Assembly (NCBI GenBank): GCA_023426425.1
Contig: JAFAAT010000037.1
Location: 1-7,759 of the forward strand
From: Bacteroidota bacterium
GTDB taxonomy: Bacteria; Bacteroidota; Bacteroidia; Chitinophagales; Chitinophagaceae
Direction of reading: 5' to 3'
DNA length: 7,759 nt
The translations under genes and the position numbers were made by a program. The notes under the pieces were generated by a model, which worked only from the letters and a program-made list of their open reading frames with translations, was not told the DNA's origin and searched no databases. Shown piece by piece: positions 1 to 6,461 of this stretch. How positions within the stretch are numbered: position 1 is the stretch's first letter; every line of letters starts with the position of its first letter.

Positions 1-669
1 ACTCACGTCTGATACCTCACCACCTTCATTCACAACGAAACGAACCGTAACACGACCCTGGATGTTGTTTTCCTTTGCAAGTTCAGGATAACGGAGATTC
101 TTGCTTAGGAACTCACCTATCGCAGCCTGGCCTCCTGGAAACTCCGGCATCTGCTCTACATAAGTAAAGATTTGCGGTGGAGGTGGTGCTTCAACCACAC
201 CCGTACCAGGCCCCGGATCAATAATACCCGGATCAATACCTTCGGGATCACCTTCCACTGTCTTAAGGCCGGCCGATTTATCCTCTAGTTCTTTCACTTC
301 TGGTGGCCGCTCTTCCTCCTGAACCTCTTCATCCTTCTTAATTACCGGCGGTGTAAACTTTACCGTAGGCTTCACCGGAGGAGGTGGTGGAGGGGGCGGC
401 GGCGGTGGAGGGGGCTGTTTGGGATCAATAGGTGGTGGTTCAGCCAGGGTGATCTCCTTCATCATTGCTACCGGCTTCTCTTCCTTTTCGCCTAAGTTGG
501 CTACCACGCCATAGGCAGCAGCACCAACTCCGATGCCCAACAACACCAGCATTGCCCACTTAACCCTCTTCGGATAATTTTTACGCAACTCATAGCCACC
601 GTAACTTTTGTTACGGCCCTCGAACAGAATGTCGAGGTAATCGCTCTTGAGTATTTTATTGATATCCAT
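1..669 (-). CDS. tonB: Energy transducer TonB, C-terminus cut off by window edge
   Basis: TonB passes energy from the ExbB/ExbD proton channel to outer-membrane receptors. I translated 223 codons from the ATG at 667-669; the frame stays open to base 1. The N-terminal motif FEGRNKSYGGYELRKNYPKR (residues 17-36) is typical of Bacteroidota TonB. One membrane helix follows at about 37-59. A periplasmic linker has 13 consecutive prolines (86-98), an acidic/basic stretch, and a second PPPP at 162-165. The TonB C-terminal domain starts near 168 (MPEFPGG 174-180, YP 194-195, IQGRV 203-207) and is cut at 223, so perhaps 40-60 residues are missing, judging from usual family length. It is the last visible gene of the exbB-exbD-exbD operon, 88 bp after the second exbD. 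No Shine-Dalgarno sequence is visible; the A-rich leader is usual in this phylum. Confidence 0.95.
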   Translation of the reverse strand, partial: MDINKILKSDYLDILFEGRNKSYGGYELRKNYPKRVKWAMLVLLGIGVGAAAYGVVANLGEKEEKPVAMMKEITLAEPPPIDPKQPPPPPPPPPPPPPVKPTVKFTPPVIKKDEEVQEEERPPEVKELEDKSAGLKTVEGDPEGIDPGIIDPGPGTGVVEAPPPPQIFTYVEQMPEFPGGQAAIGEFLSKNLRYPELAKENNIQGRVTVRFVVNEGGEVSDVS

Positions 670-692
670 TTTTCAACTTGTTTTAAGCAGGT

Positions 693-707
693 AGAAACTT
701 GGTTTCT
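693..707 (-). other. Small hairpin in the tonB leader
   Basis: AGAAAC (693-698) and GTTTCT (702-707) form a perfect 6-bp inverted repeat with a 3-nt loop, in the 88-bp gap between the second exbD gene and tonB. No T-run follows in the direction of transcription, so it does not look like an intrinsic terminator. It could be an RNA processing or stability element, or chance in AT-rich DNA. Confidence 0.25.
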
Positions 708-757
708 CAGTTTACTACTTACTTTCTTTAGACGTTTTTTAGAACAGATTCCACAAT

Positions 758-1348
758 CTATTCAGCATTTGCAGTTTCAGTTGATGCAATAAACTCCTTA
801 TCCACATCTGTGATGTCTACTATAGCATACACCCGCACATCATTGATACTCATCTCATCCAGGATATTCACCAGATCCTCGTAAGTACTTGTAGAATCCG
901 GTTTGATTAGCACCGTCAACTGATCTTTAGCTGCCAGAGCACCTTGCTGCTTCAAAGCCTCTACCCTTTTCTTCTTATCAATGATAGCATCCCTGATGCC
1001 ATCCTTCGGCTTAAAGGTAGTGACCTGCAGCGTTGGAGGATTTGCAGGATCATCAGCAAGACCTTCATAGTAATAAACCCTGTGGTTCTTACTCAGCAGG
1101 ATCGTCATCGCAGTACTTTCCTTGATCTTGCTCTGGTCTTCTTCCTTGATATTATCCTCTTTATAGGGCATGTTGATCTCCATTGTCTTTGGCTTAGACA
1201 ACGTGGTCGTAAACATAAAGAACGTGATCAACAGAAACCCTAAATCCACCATGGGGGTGAGATCTACACGGGTAGAAAGTTTTTTACCTTTTTTGACCCC
1301 AGGCCCCTTCTTGTGGCCACCGCCACTCGACACATCCATTTCTGCCAT
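758..1348 (-). CDS. exbD: Biopolymer transport protein ExbD/TolR family (first of two paralogues)
   Basis: ExbD is the inner-membrane partner of ExbB and helps couple proton flow to TonB. The 196-residue protein has a basic, Gly/Lys-rich cytoplasmic N-terminus (1-27), then the family signature around VDLTPMVDLGFLLITFFMF (28-46). D35 lies in the single membrane helix at the place of the essential Asp25 of E. coli ExbD. The rest is periplasmic, with the usual family ending LTVLIKPDSTSTYEDLVNIL near residues 143-162. It is longer than E. coli ExbD (141 residues), which is common in Bacteroidota. It starts 31 bp after the other exbD stops. The ATG is preceded by AT-rich sequence without a Shine-Dalgarno; a second ATG at codon 4 is an alternative start. 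The symbol is by family only; assignment to TonB and not a Tol-type system rests on the adjacent tonB. Confidence 0.93.
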   Translation of the reverse strand: MAEMDVSSGGGHKKGPGVKKGKKLSTRVDLTPMVDLGFLLITFFMFTTTLSKPKTMEINMPYKEDNIKEEDQSKIKESTAMTILLSKNHRVYYYEGLADDPANPPTLQVTTFKPKDGIRDAIIDKKKRVEALKQQGALAAKDQLTVLIKPDSTSTYEDLVNILDEMSINDVRVYAIVDITDVDKEFIASTETANAE

Positions 1349-1379
1349 GGTACTATACTTTTTATAAGGTTAATAATTT

Positions 1380-2048
1380 TTAATTGCTGGTCTCTTTCAA
1401 ACCTGCATTTCTTTCCGCCCAGGCCGCAGTTCCCGGAGGTACCGCCTTAAGACCCGTAATCAGGTTGAACTTAAAGATCTTCCAACCTTCCAAAGTCCTG
1501 ATCACTTTTTTAATGTCTGGATAGGATGCATCAGCATCAGCCTTGATCGTAATCCTGAGCTTAGGATTGTTGTTTCTCGCCATGCGGATCCATGCAGCCA
1601 GTTCATTCTGATCTGAAGTATTGATCGTGTCCGTAGGAACTCCAGGAGCTTTCTTTGCCAATTCACTTTGCTGACTTGGCTCAGCAGACAAGAAAGATTT
1701 AAGTTGATTGAATGGATGACCTATCGAAGAACCGATGGCAAAAACGTCCATCTCCTGTTCTGTAAGGTTGAGCTTTTTATACTCATTCACATCTTCAATC
1801 AGCTCTCTTCTCACGTTTTTATTGTCTACAGAGAAAAAGATACGTCCTTTAGGATCAATTGTGATCATCATAATATCGGCATCCGGCAGCGGAATCTCCG
1901 ATATCGAGTTGGGTGTCACCACAGTCACCGGCTCGTCCGGCTTGAACTTGGTGGCCAACATAAAGAACGTCAGCAGAAGAAAGGCTACGTCACACATCGC
2001 CGTCATATCGACGTTGGTGCTCTTCCGCGGCATTTTAATTTTTGGCAT
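1380..2048 (-). CDS. exbD: Biopolymer transport protein ExbD/TolR family (second paralogue, larger)
   Basis: A second ExbD-like protein of 222 residues, clearly different from the one downstream. A short basic N-terminus (MPKIKMPRKS) leads into NVDMTAMCDVAFLLLTFFML (12-31). D20 matches the proton-path aspartate of the family, but the usual TPM before it is TAM. The periplasmic part has an early beta-rich segment (VTVVTP, MMITIDPKGRIFFSVD), a longer and less conserved middle (about 75-150), then the conserved LRITIKADADASYPDIKKVI (164-183), and a Pro/Ala-rich tail. Two ExbD genes in a row are common in Bacteroidota TonB clusters, and a mixed ExbD dimer in one ExbB ring is a reasonable inference. 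It lies 96 bp downstream of exbB. A weak AGAAG sits directly before the ATG. Confidence 0.92.
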   Translation of the reverse strand: MPKIKMPRKSTNVDMTAMCDVAFLLLTFFMLATKFKPDEPVTVVTPNSISEIPLPDADIMMITIDPKGRIFFSVDNKNVRRELIEDVNEYKKLNLTEQEMDVFAIGSSIGHPFNQLKSFLSAEPSQQSELAKKAPGVPTDTINTSDQNELAAWIRMARNNNPKLRITIKADADASYPDIKKVIRTLEGWKIFKFNLITGLKAVPPGTAAWAERNAGLKETSN

Positions 2049-2144
2049 CTTCTAGTTTTTTTCTTCAATTATTATAGTATCAGACACAGACTGCTTCACT
2101 TTCCACAACTCCTGCACACATTTTTTTCTTTGCAGCCGTCACTA

Positions 2145-2987
2145 CTATTTGTAATTGGAAGCAAAGCTCTGTGTAAGCGTGAATCCGCTTTCGTCGATGC
2201 TGTATGTGATACCGTCAATGATTGTAGTGAAGTAGTTGTAGGCTACAATCGCAACAGCAGACGTACCGATACCGATCGCCGTATTGATCAGGGCCTCAGA
2301 GATACCGTTCGCCAGGGCGGCAGCATCAGGAGCACCTGCCTGACCCATCGCCTGGAAGGCGCGGATCATACCGAGTACCGTACCAAACAGACCAAGAAGT
2401 GTGGCTACCGAAGCAATGGTAGAAAGGAACACCAGATTCTTTTCCAGCATCGGCAATTCCAATGCAGTAGCTTCTTCAATCTCTTTCTGAATGCTCAGAA
2501 GCTTCTGGTCAGTATCCAGCTCGTTATTAGTAGTCATCTCACGATACTTGAGAAGACCAGCACGCATAACATTACCTACTGAACCAGCCTGCTTGTCGCA
2601 CTCTGCCAGCGCTGCATCTACATTCTTGTTTGCAAGATGGTACTGAACCTTCCTTACAAATTCAGCGTTATTTACCTTACCATTAGCCTTCATAATTGTA
2701 AGTGCACGCTCTACTACAAAGCAAAGCAGGATAAGGAAAGTACCCATCAGGATCGGAATTACAAATCCACCTGTGTACACAGTTCCCGCGAAGTTAGCCG
2801 GCACGTGTTTTTCTGCATCCCTGAAGTTGTCAGCCGCGCCAAACACGAAATGGAATATACTATGTGACACAACCAGGCAGGCGATAACGATCAGGAAATT
2901 AATCAACGTGTGGTTTGCATTCTTAGGTTTGCCAGCACGATTTCCATGAGAACCTGGTTTCGCTGCGGCTGTCTTTACATCTGCCAT
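2145..2987 (-). CDS. exbB: MotA/TolQ/ExbB proton channel family protein
   Basis: This is the proton-channel subunit of the TonB motor. The 280-residue protein starts with a soluble, Ala/Lys/Gly-rich segment (1-26). Membrane helices are at about 27-50, 75-98, 185-210 and 232-258. The extra N-terminal helix compared with the three-helix E. coli ExbB is a known variation in Bacteroidota. The region between helices 2 and 3 is cytoplasmic and charged (100-180). Family signatures are LGLFGTVLGMI (198-208) and GISEALINTAIGIGTSAVAI (228-247), the pore-lining helices. The ATG at 2985-2987 gives a sensible N-terminus. It is the first gene of the minus-strand operon and has a good promoter candidate about 70 bp upstream. 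The 96-bp gap to the next gene is long for an operon but holds no evident terminator. Confidence 0.95.
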   Translation of the reverse strand: MADVKTAAAKPGSHGNRAGKPKNANHTLINFLIVIACLVVSHSIFHFVFGAADNFRDAEKHVPANFAGTVYTGGFVIPILMGTFLILLCFVVERALTIMKANGKVNNAEFVRKVQYHLANKNVDAALAECDKQAGSVGNVMRAGLLKYREMTTNNELDTDQKLLSIQKEIEEATALELPMLEKNLVFLSTIASVATLLGLFGTVLGMIRAFQAMGQAGAPDAAALANGISEALINTAIGIGTSAVAIVAYNYFTTIIDGITYSIDESGFTLTQSFASNYK

Positions 2988-3053
2988 AATTCTTGTTGTT
3001 TATTGATTTTTGTGTTTTAGGAAAAATTATACTATACGTTTTTCACGTGCTTG

Positions 3054-3084
3054 CAAAGATATAAGGACGCTTTAAAAAAACAAC
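3054..3084 (-). promoter_or_regulatory. Putative promoter of the exbB-exbD-exbD-tonB operon
   Basis: Read on the minus strand, a TTG (3083-3081, in GTTG) is followed after 19 bp by TATCTTTG (3061-3054). This fits the Bacteroidota housekeeping promoter pattern (TTG or TTTG near -33, TAnnTTTG near -7). Transcription would start near 3047, leaving a leader of about 60 nt before exbB. This is a motif match only; no iron-regulator site was recognised nearby. Confidence 0.6.
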
Positions 3085-3215
3085 TTGAGCTTCCAAATTT
3101 TATCGCAAACTTAATAAGGGTTACAATGTCATGACTTGGGCCTTGAAAACACGCGTAAAAACATAACGCTGATCTGTTTAGAATATTGTCCGCTGAATCG
3201 CTCCAATTATGCGCT

Positions 3216-3243
3216 TTTGTAGCAACTTTAACAATTACCTTTG
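3216..3243 (+). promoter_or_regulatory. Putative promoter of the ppa-TSUP-asnS group
   Basis: TTTG (3216-3219) is followed after 16 bp by TACCTTTG (3236-3243), matching the Bacteroidota TAnnTTTG -7 element exactly. The spacer is slightly shorter than usual. A start near 3250 would give a leader of about 20-25 nt before the ATG at 3273. It points away from the minus-strand exbB promoter. Confidence 0.55.
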
Positions 3244-3272
3244 CGGCTCTGTAAACGAAAATCTGACGAGAT

Positions 3273-3824
3273 ATGAGCTTCAATCCATGGCACTCCGTAA
3301 ATTATGGCGATAATGTTCCCGAACGCGTAAATGCTATCATCGAAATACCCAAAAACTCCAGGGCTAAATATGAGCTGGACAAGGAAACCGGGCTCCTGAA
3401 ACTGGACCGGGTACTCTATTCATCTGTCTACTACCCTGCAAACTACGGCTTTATTCCCCGGACCTACTGTGACGACAAAGACCCACTGGACATCCTGGTG
3501 CTTTCCCAGATCGAAATGCAGCCACTATGTGTGGTAGAGGCCAAAATCATCGGCGTAATGCGTATGCTCGACCAGGGCGAGGCTGATGACAAAATCATAG
3601 CTGTTTGCGCACAGGATATGAGCGTAGCACACATCAATGACATCAGTGAATTACCTTCACATTTTATAGGCGAGCTTCGTCACTTTTTCGAGGAATACAA
3701 AAAACTGGAAAACAAAGTCGTGAAAATCGAAGAGTTCCAGGGTGAACGTCTGGCTAAAAAGATACTTCAGCACAGTATCAAAGACTATGACGCACTCGTG
3801 AAAAATGAAGCAGTCCTGCAATAA
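3273..3824 (+). CDS. ppa: Inorganic pyrophosphatase, family I (soluble)
   Basis: The enzyme hydrolyses pyrophosphate to two phosphates in the cytoplasm, pulling forward reactions such as tRNA charging and nucleic-acid synthesis. Its 183 residues match the usual prokaryotic length (about 175-185). All key parts of the active site can be matched to E. coli: E24 (E20), K32 and E34 in AKYEL (K29, E31), R46 (R43), Y54 and Y58 in YYPANYGFI (Y51, Y55), the metal signature DKDPLDI (D68, D70, D73), and D100 and D105 (D97, D102). Nothing essential is missing. The ATG is preceded only by a weak purine stretch (GACGAG). It heads a plus-strand group, 31 bp before the TSUP gene, and is divergent from exbB. 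Being co-directed with asnS fits its role in removing the pyrophosphate made by the synthetase. Confidence 0.97.
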   Translation: MSFNPWHSVNYGDNVPERVNAIIEIPKNSRAKYELDKETGLLKLDRVLYSSVYYPANYGFIPRTYCDDKDPLDILVLSQIEMQPLCVVEAKIIGVMRMLDQGEADDKIIAVCAQDMSVAHINDISELPSHFIGELRHFFEEYKKLENKVVKIEEFQGERLAKKILQHSIKDYDALVKNEAVLQ

Positions 3825-3855
3825 TTTTCATCAATAACAGTCAAAATCAACGCTC

Positions 3856-4227
3856 ATGAGCATCGCATTTATTCTGGGATTACTGCTGGTTGGACTGCTG
3901 GCTGGATTCATGAGCAGCCTTATCGGCATTGGCGGAGGTATTGTCATAGTACCCGCACTGGTTTTACTGTTTGGACTCAGCCAAAAGATGGCTCAGGGCA
4001 CGTCTCTTGCTATGCTTTCGCTTCCCGTTGCCTTCATAGGTGCTTATAATTATTACAAGGAGGGCTATGTGGACTGGAAAGCTTCGCTTATCCTGGCTGC
4101 AACCTTCGTAGTAGGTGGCTACCTTGGAAGCAAAGTAGCCCTGGGACTTGACATGACTATCATCAAGAAGGTTTTTGCCGTCTTCATGATCATAATCGCA
4201 ATTAAATATCTGTTTTTCGACAAATAA
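3856..4227 (+). CDS. Half-size TSUP (TauE/SafE) family membrane protein
   Basis: The TSUP family includes permeases for sulfite, sulfoacetate and related small anions; the substrate here cannot be told. The protein has 123 residues, about half of the usual 240-270 residue, two-repeat family members. It carries one repeat: helices at about 4-20, 25-42, 47-66, 75-96 and 103-120. The conserved glycine-rich turn GIGGGIVIVPAL (24-35) and AQGTSLAML (46-54) are present, as is the GGYLGSKVAL segment (87-96) that closes a TauE/SafE repeat. The end is a natural stop (TAA) and the next gene starts 3 bp later, so I see no frameshifted second half. Half-size members could work as dimers, which is an inference. 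It sits between ppa and asnS with no Shine-Dalgarno, probably on the same transcript. Confidence 0.88.
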   Translation: MSIAFILGLLLVGLLAGFMSSLIGIGGGIVIVPALVLLFGLSQKMAQGTSLAMLSLPVAFIGAYNYYKEGYVDWKASLILAATFVVGGYLGSKVALGLDMTIIKKVFAVFMIIIAIKYLFFDK

Positions 4228-4230
4228 TCT

Positions 4231-5661
4231 ATGGCACGCACAAAGATCAGCAACATCTTACAGCGCGAGGAAACTGGTTATGAAGTAACCGTAAAGGGTT
4301 GGGTGCGCTCATTCAGAAATAATCAGTTTATTGCACTGAACGACGGCTCCTGCATGGGAAACCTCCAGGTGGTGATTGCACTGGAAACCGACCCTAACAT
4401 AATCCGGAGGATCACTTCAGGCGCGGCACTTAGCATTCAGGGCACTGTAGTAGCCTCCCAGGGCAAGGGGCAGAAGGTGGAGGTAAAGGCTACTTCGGTA
4501 GAAATCCTCGGAGACTGCGCCCCTGAAGAGTACCCTTTGCAGCTAAAGAACAGGCCCAGCCTGGAATACCTTCGGGAGATTGCCCACCTGAGGTTCCGCA
4601 CCAATACTTTTGGGGCTGTATTCCGTGTGCGTCATTCACTGGCATTTGCCATACACAAGTTCTTCAACGATCGGGGCTTCGTCTACTTACATACGCCCAT
4701 CATTACAGCATCGGATGCTGAGGGTGCGGGCGAAATGTTCCGTGTCACTACCCTACCCTTCGACAATCCTCCGCGCACAGAGGATGGCAGTATTGACTAT
4801 AAAGAAGACTTCTTTGGCCGCAGCACCAATCTCACCGTAAGCGGACAGCTGGAAGCGGAACTGGGAGCCATGGCTTTTAGTGAAGTTTATACTTTCGGGC
4901 CGACCTTTAGAGCGGAGAATTCCAATACTGCCCGTCATCTGGCTGAGTTCTGGATGATAGAGCCTGAAGTGGCTTTCAATGACATCCACGACAATATGGA
5001 TCTGGCAGAAGATTTTATCAGGTACATCATTGGCTATGCCCTGGAACATAATCGCGAGGATCTTGATTTCCTGTCTCAGCGCCTGGCTGACGAGGAAAAG
5101 CAAAAGCCCCAGCAGGAGCGCAGCGAAATGGGCCTGATCGAAAAGCTGGAGTTTGTTCTGAACAACAAATTTGAAAGGATTACCTATACAGAGGCAATTG
5201 ACATCCTGCTCCAGTCTACTCCATACAAAAAGAAAAAATTCCAGTATGAGGTGAAATGGGGTGTGGACATGCAGAGTGAGCACGAGCGATACCTGGTCGA
5301 GAAGCACTTCAAAAAGCCCGTGATTGTTACAGACTATCCGAAAGATATCAAGTCATTCTATATGCGGATGAATGAGGATGGCAAGACTGTAGCGGCTATG
5401 GACATCCTTGCTCCGGGCATCGGTGAGATAGTGGGCGGCTCTCAAAGAGAGGAGCGCCTGGACAAGTTACTGGAGCGCATGAAGGACATGCATATCCCAG
5501 TTGAAGAGATGTACTGGTACCTTGATACCCGTCGCTTTGGCTCGGTTCCGCATGCAGGATTCGGTCTAGGCTTTGAGCGTATAGTGTTGTTCGTGACGGG
5601 TATGACCAATATCCGCGACGTGATACCGTTCCCCAGGACGCCGAAGAATGCAGAATTTTAG
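4231..5661 (+). CDS. asnS: Asparaginyl-tRNA synthetase
   Basis: A class IIb synthetase that joins asparagine to tRNA(Asn) in the cytoplasm using ATP. At 476 residues it is close to the bacterial norm (about 466). An OB-fold anticodon-binding domain covers about 18-100 (VKGWVRSFRNN at 21-31). Class II motif 2 contains FGPTFRAEN (222-230) followed by HLAEFWMIEPE (236-246). The AEFWMIEPE wording is characteristic of AsnRS rather than AspRS. ATP-binding GGSQREERLD is at 402-411 and motif 3 GFGLGFERI at 443-451. A roughly 70-residue stretch between motifs 2 and 3 (about 270-345) is charged and less conserved. It starts 3 bp after the TSUP stop, so translation is probably coupled. Having a true AsnRS means asparagine can be charged directly and need not be made on tRNA by amidotransferase. 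Confidence 0.97.
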   Translation: MARTKISNILQREETGYEVTVKGWVRSFRNNQFIALNDGSCMGNLQVVIALETDPNIIRRITSGAALSIQGTVVASQGKGQKVEVKATSVEILGDCAPEEYPLQLKNRPSLEYLREIAHLRFRTNTFGAVFRVRHSLAFAIHKFFNDRGFVYLHTPIITASDAEGAGEMFRVTTLPFDNPPRTEDGSIDYKEDFFGRSTNLTVSGQLEAELGAMAFSEVYTFGPTFRAENSNTARHLAEFWMIEPEVAFNDIHDNMDLAEDFIRYIIGYALEHNREDLDFLSQRLADEEKQKPQQERSEMGLIEKLEFVLNNKFERITYTEAIDILLQSTPYKKKKFQYEVKWGVDMQSEHERYLVEKHFKKPVIVTDYPKDIKSFYMRMNEDGKTVAAMDILAPGIGEIVGGSQREERLDKLLERMKDMHIPVEEMYWYLDTRRFGSVPHAGFGLGFERIVLFVTGMTNIRDVIPFPRTPKNAEF

Positions 5662-5668
5662 GCAGAGG

Positions 5669-5699
5669 AACCAGCTGACATCCAATCAGACTGCTGGTT
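5669..5699 (+). other. Inverted repeat downstream of asnS
   Basis: AACCAGC (5669-5675) and GCTGGTT (5693-5699) can form a 7-bp stem with a 17-nt loop, just after the asnS stop. There is no T-run after it, so it is not a classic intrinsic terminator. It could still mark the 3' end of the ppa-TSUP-asnS transcript. Confidence 0.3.
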
Positions 5700-5750
5700 A
5701 GCGGGTGTTGACATTTACTAAGGACTGCGATGCACTTTTTATGAAATAAG

Positions 5751-5758
5751 TAACTTTG
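5751..5758 (+). promoter_or_regulatory. Putative -7 promoter element for the DUF983 gene
   Basis: TAACTTTG at 5751-5758 matches the Bacteroidota TAnnTTTG element exactly and lies 15 bp before the DUF983 start codon. I see no clear TTG at the right distance upstream (the T-run at 5736-5740 is too near), so support is partial. The implied leader is very short, about 10 nt. Confidence 0.45.
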
Positions 5759-5773
5759 CACAAAACTCCCTGA

Positions 5774-6166
5774 ATGTCAACACCTAATATCATCTCCAGC
5801 TTTTGTAAAATGAAGTGTCCCGCCTGCAGGGAAGGTCAGGTGTTCAAGAACAAGAGCGTTTTGCCATTGGGTGAGTGTGTGGACATGGTAGACTACTGCG
5901 AGAGCTGTGGTCAGAAGATGCAGATAGAAAGCAATAATGGCGGTGGAATCAACTATGCCCTTACGATGATCCTGTTCTTTCTAAACATTTTCTGGTACTG
6001 GCCTATATTCGGGCTTTCCTACAAAGACAATAGCTTCATCTACTTCCTTTTCTCCAGCATTTTCGTAGTAATTATGGTGCAACCCTGGCTGATGCGGTAT
6101 TCTCGTATTATCTTTCTGTATTTTATTGTCCGGTACAGGGGAGCAAAAGCTTTGGGTCACAAATGA
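5774..6166 (+). CDS. DUF983 family zinc-ribbon membrane protein
   Basis: The function of this family is not known. The 130-residue protein has an N-terminal zinc-ribbon-like part with two Cys pairs, C15-P-A-C18 and C42-E-S-C45, which probably bind one zinc ion. A hydrophilic Asn/Gly stretch (54-60) leads into two membrane helices at about 61-80 and 86-106, followed by an aromatic, basic C-terminal segment (107-130) that may be amphipathic. The KCPACREGQVF start and the second pair inside YCESCGQKM match the DUF983 pattern that I know. The ATG at 5774 places the zinc ribbon near the N-terminus as expected. It lies 112 bp after asnS with its own -7 element, so it is probably a separate unit. 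No Shine-Dalgarno is seen. Confidence 0.85.
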   Translation: MSTPNIISSFCKMKCPACREGQVFKNKSVLPLGECVDMVDYCESCGQKMQIESNNGGGINYALTMILFFLNIFWYWPIFGLSYKDNSFIYFLFSSIFVVIMVQPWLMRYSRIIFLYFIVRYRGAKALGHK

Positions 6167-6219
6167 CGAAATTGACAGAGTTAAGAGCAGGCCTCCAAAA
6201 ACCGTCTATGCGGGATAGT

Positions 6220-6307
6220 AGCAAGTTGACAGCAATCTACCAGCAACTTTCCGGCAACTTAGCAACAACTTACCAGCAACTTAGCAGCAAGTTAGCAGCA
6301 ACTTAAG
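6220..6307. repeat. Tandem array A: eight 11-bp units (consensus AGCAACTTAGC)
   Basis: Eight contiguous units of exactly 11 bp, with no spacer, start at 6220, 6231, 6242, 6253, 6264, 6275, 6286 and 6297. The CAA at unit positions 3-5 and T at position 8 are kept in all eight; position 6 is C in five units, G in two and T in one; positions 10-11 vary (GC, CC, AC, AG). The array lies between the DUF983 gene and the helix-hairpin-helix gene and does not belong to a plausible reading frame. Its last unit ends in the palindrome ACTTAAGT (6301-6308). Confidence 0.93.
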
Positions 6308-6343
6308 TACAGTTTTCCTCCACAGGGTCCTTAAACCTGAATA

Positions 6344-6364
6344 CCCGATACCTTCCTGATCGGG
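6344..6364. other. Short inverted repeat between array A and the next gene
   Basis: CCCGAT (6344-6349) and ATCGGG (6359-6364) form a 6-bp GC-containing stem with a 9-nt loop. No T-run follows. It might be an operator or a transcript-end hairpin for the DUF983 gene, or chance. Confidence 0.25.
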
Positions 6365-6410
6365 GACTGCGGGGCTAGAAAGTGTGATATACCCATATCC
6401 CCTCTGGCTA

Positions 6411-6441
6411 TTGTATCTAACGACAGCATTTTTTAGTTTTA
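6411..6441 (+). promoter_or_regulatory. Possible promoter of the helix-hairpin-helix gene
   Basis: TTG (6411-6413) is followed after 20 bp by TAGTTTTA (6434-6441), one base off the TAnnTTTG element. It ends 20 bp before the ATG at 6462. Spacing is right but the -7 match is imperfect. Array A ends about 105 bp upstream of it. Confidence 0.35.
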
Positions 6442-6461
6442 CGCTGGTCTGAGAATTCTAC

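Noticed and set aside
1668..2582. Long plus-strand frame (304 codons) opposite exbD and exbB
   Set aside because: It is antisense to two clearly conserved genes, crosses their intergenic gap, and has His/Arg/Ser-rich composition without any recognisable domain.
3032..3283. Minus-strand frame of 83 codons in the divergent region
   Set aside because: It overlaps both promoter candidates and the start of ppa, and resembles no family.
3856..4230. TSUP gene as a frameshifted pseudogene
   Set aside because: The following sequence is the asnS gene starting 3 bp later; no remains of a second TauE/SafE repeat can be seen in another frame.
4753..5307. Minus-strand frame of 184 codons inside asnS
   Set aside because: It is a shadow of the well-supported asnS gene and has no domain of its own.
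6220..6307. Iteron-type replication origin
   Set aside because: Known iterons are usually longer (about 17-22 bp) and sit near a rep gene; there is no rep gene, parA or clear DnaA boxes, and the surroundings are housekeeping genes.
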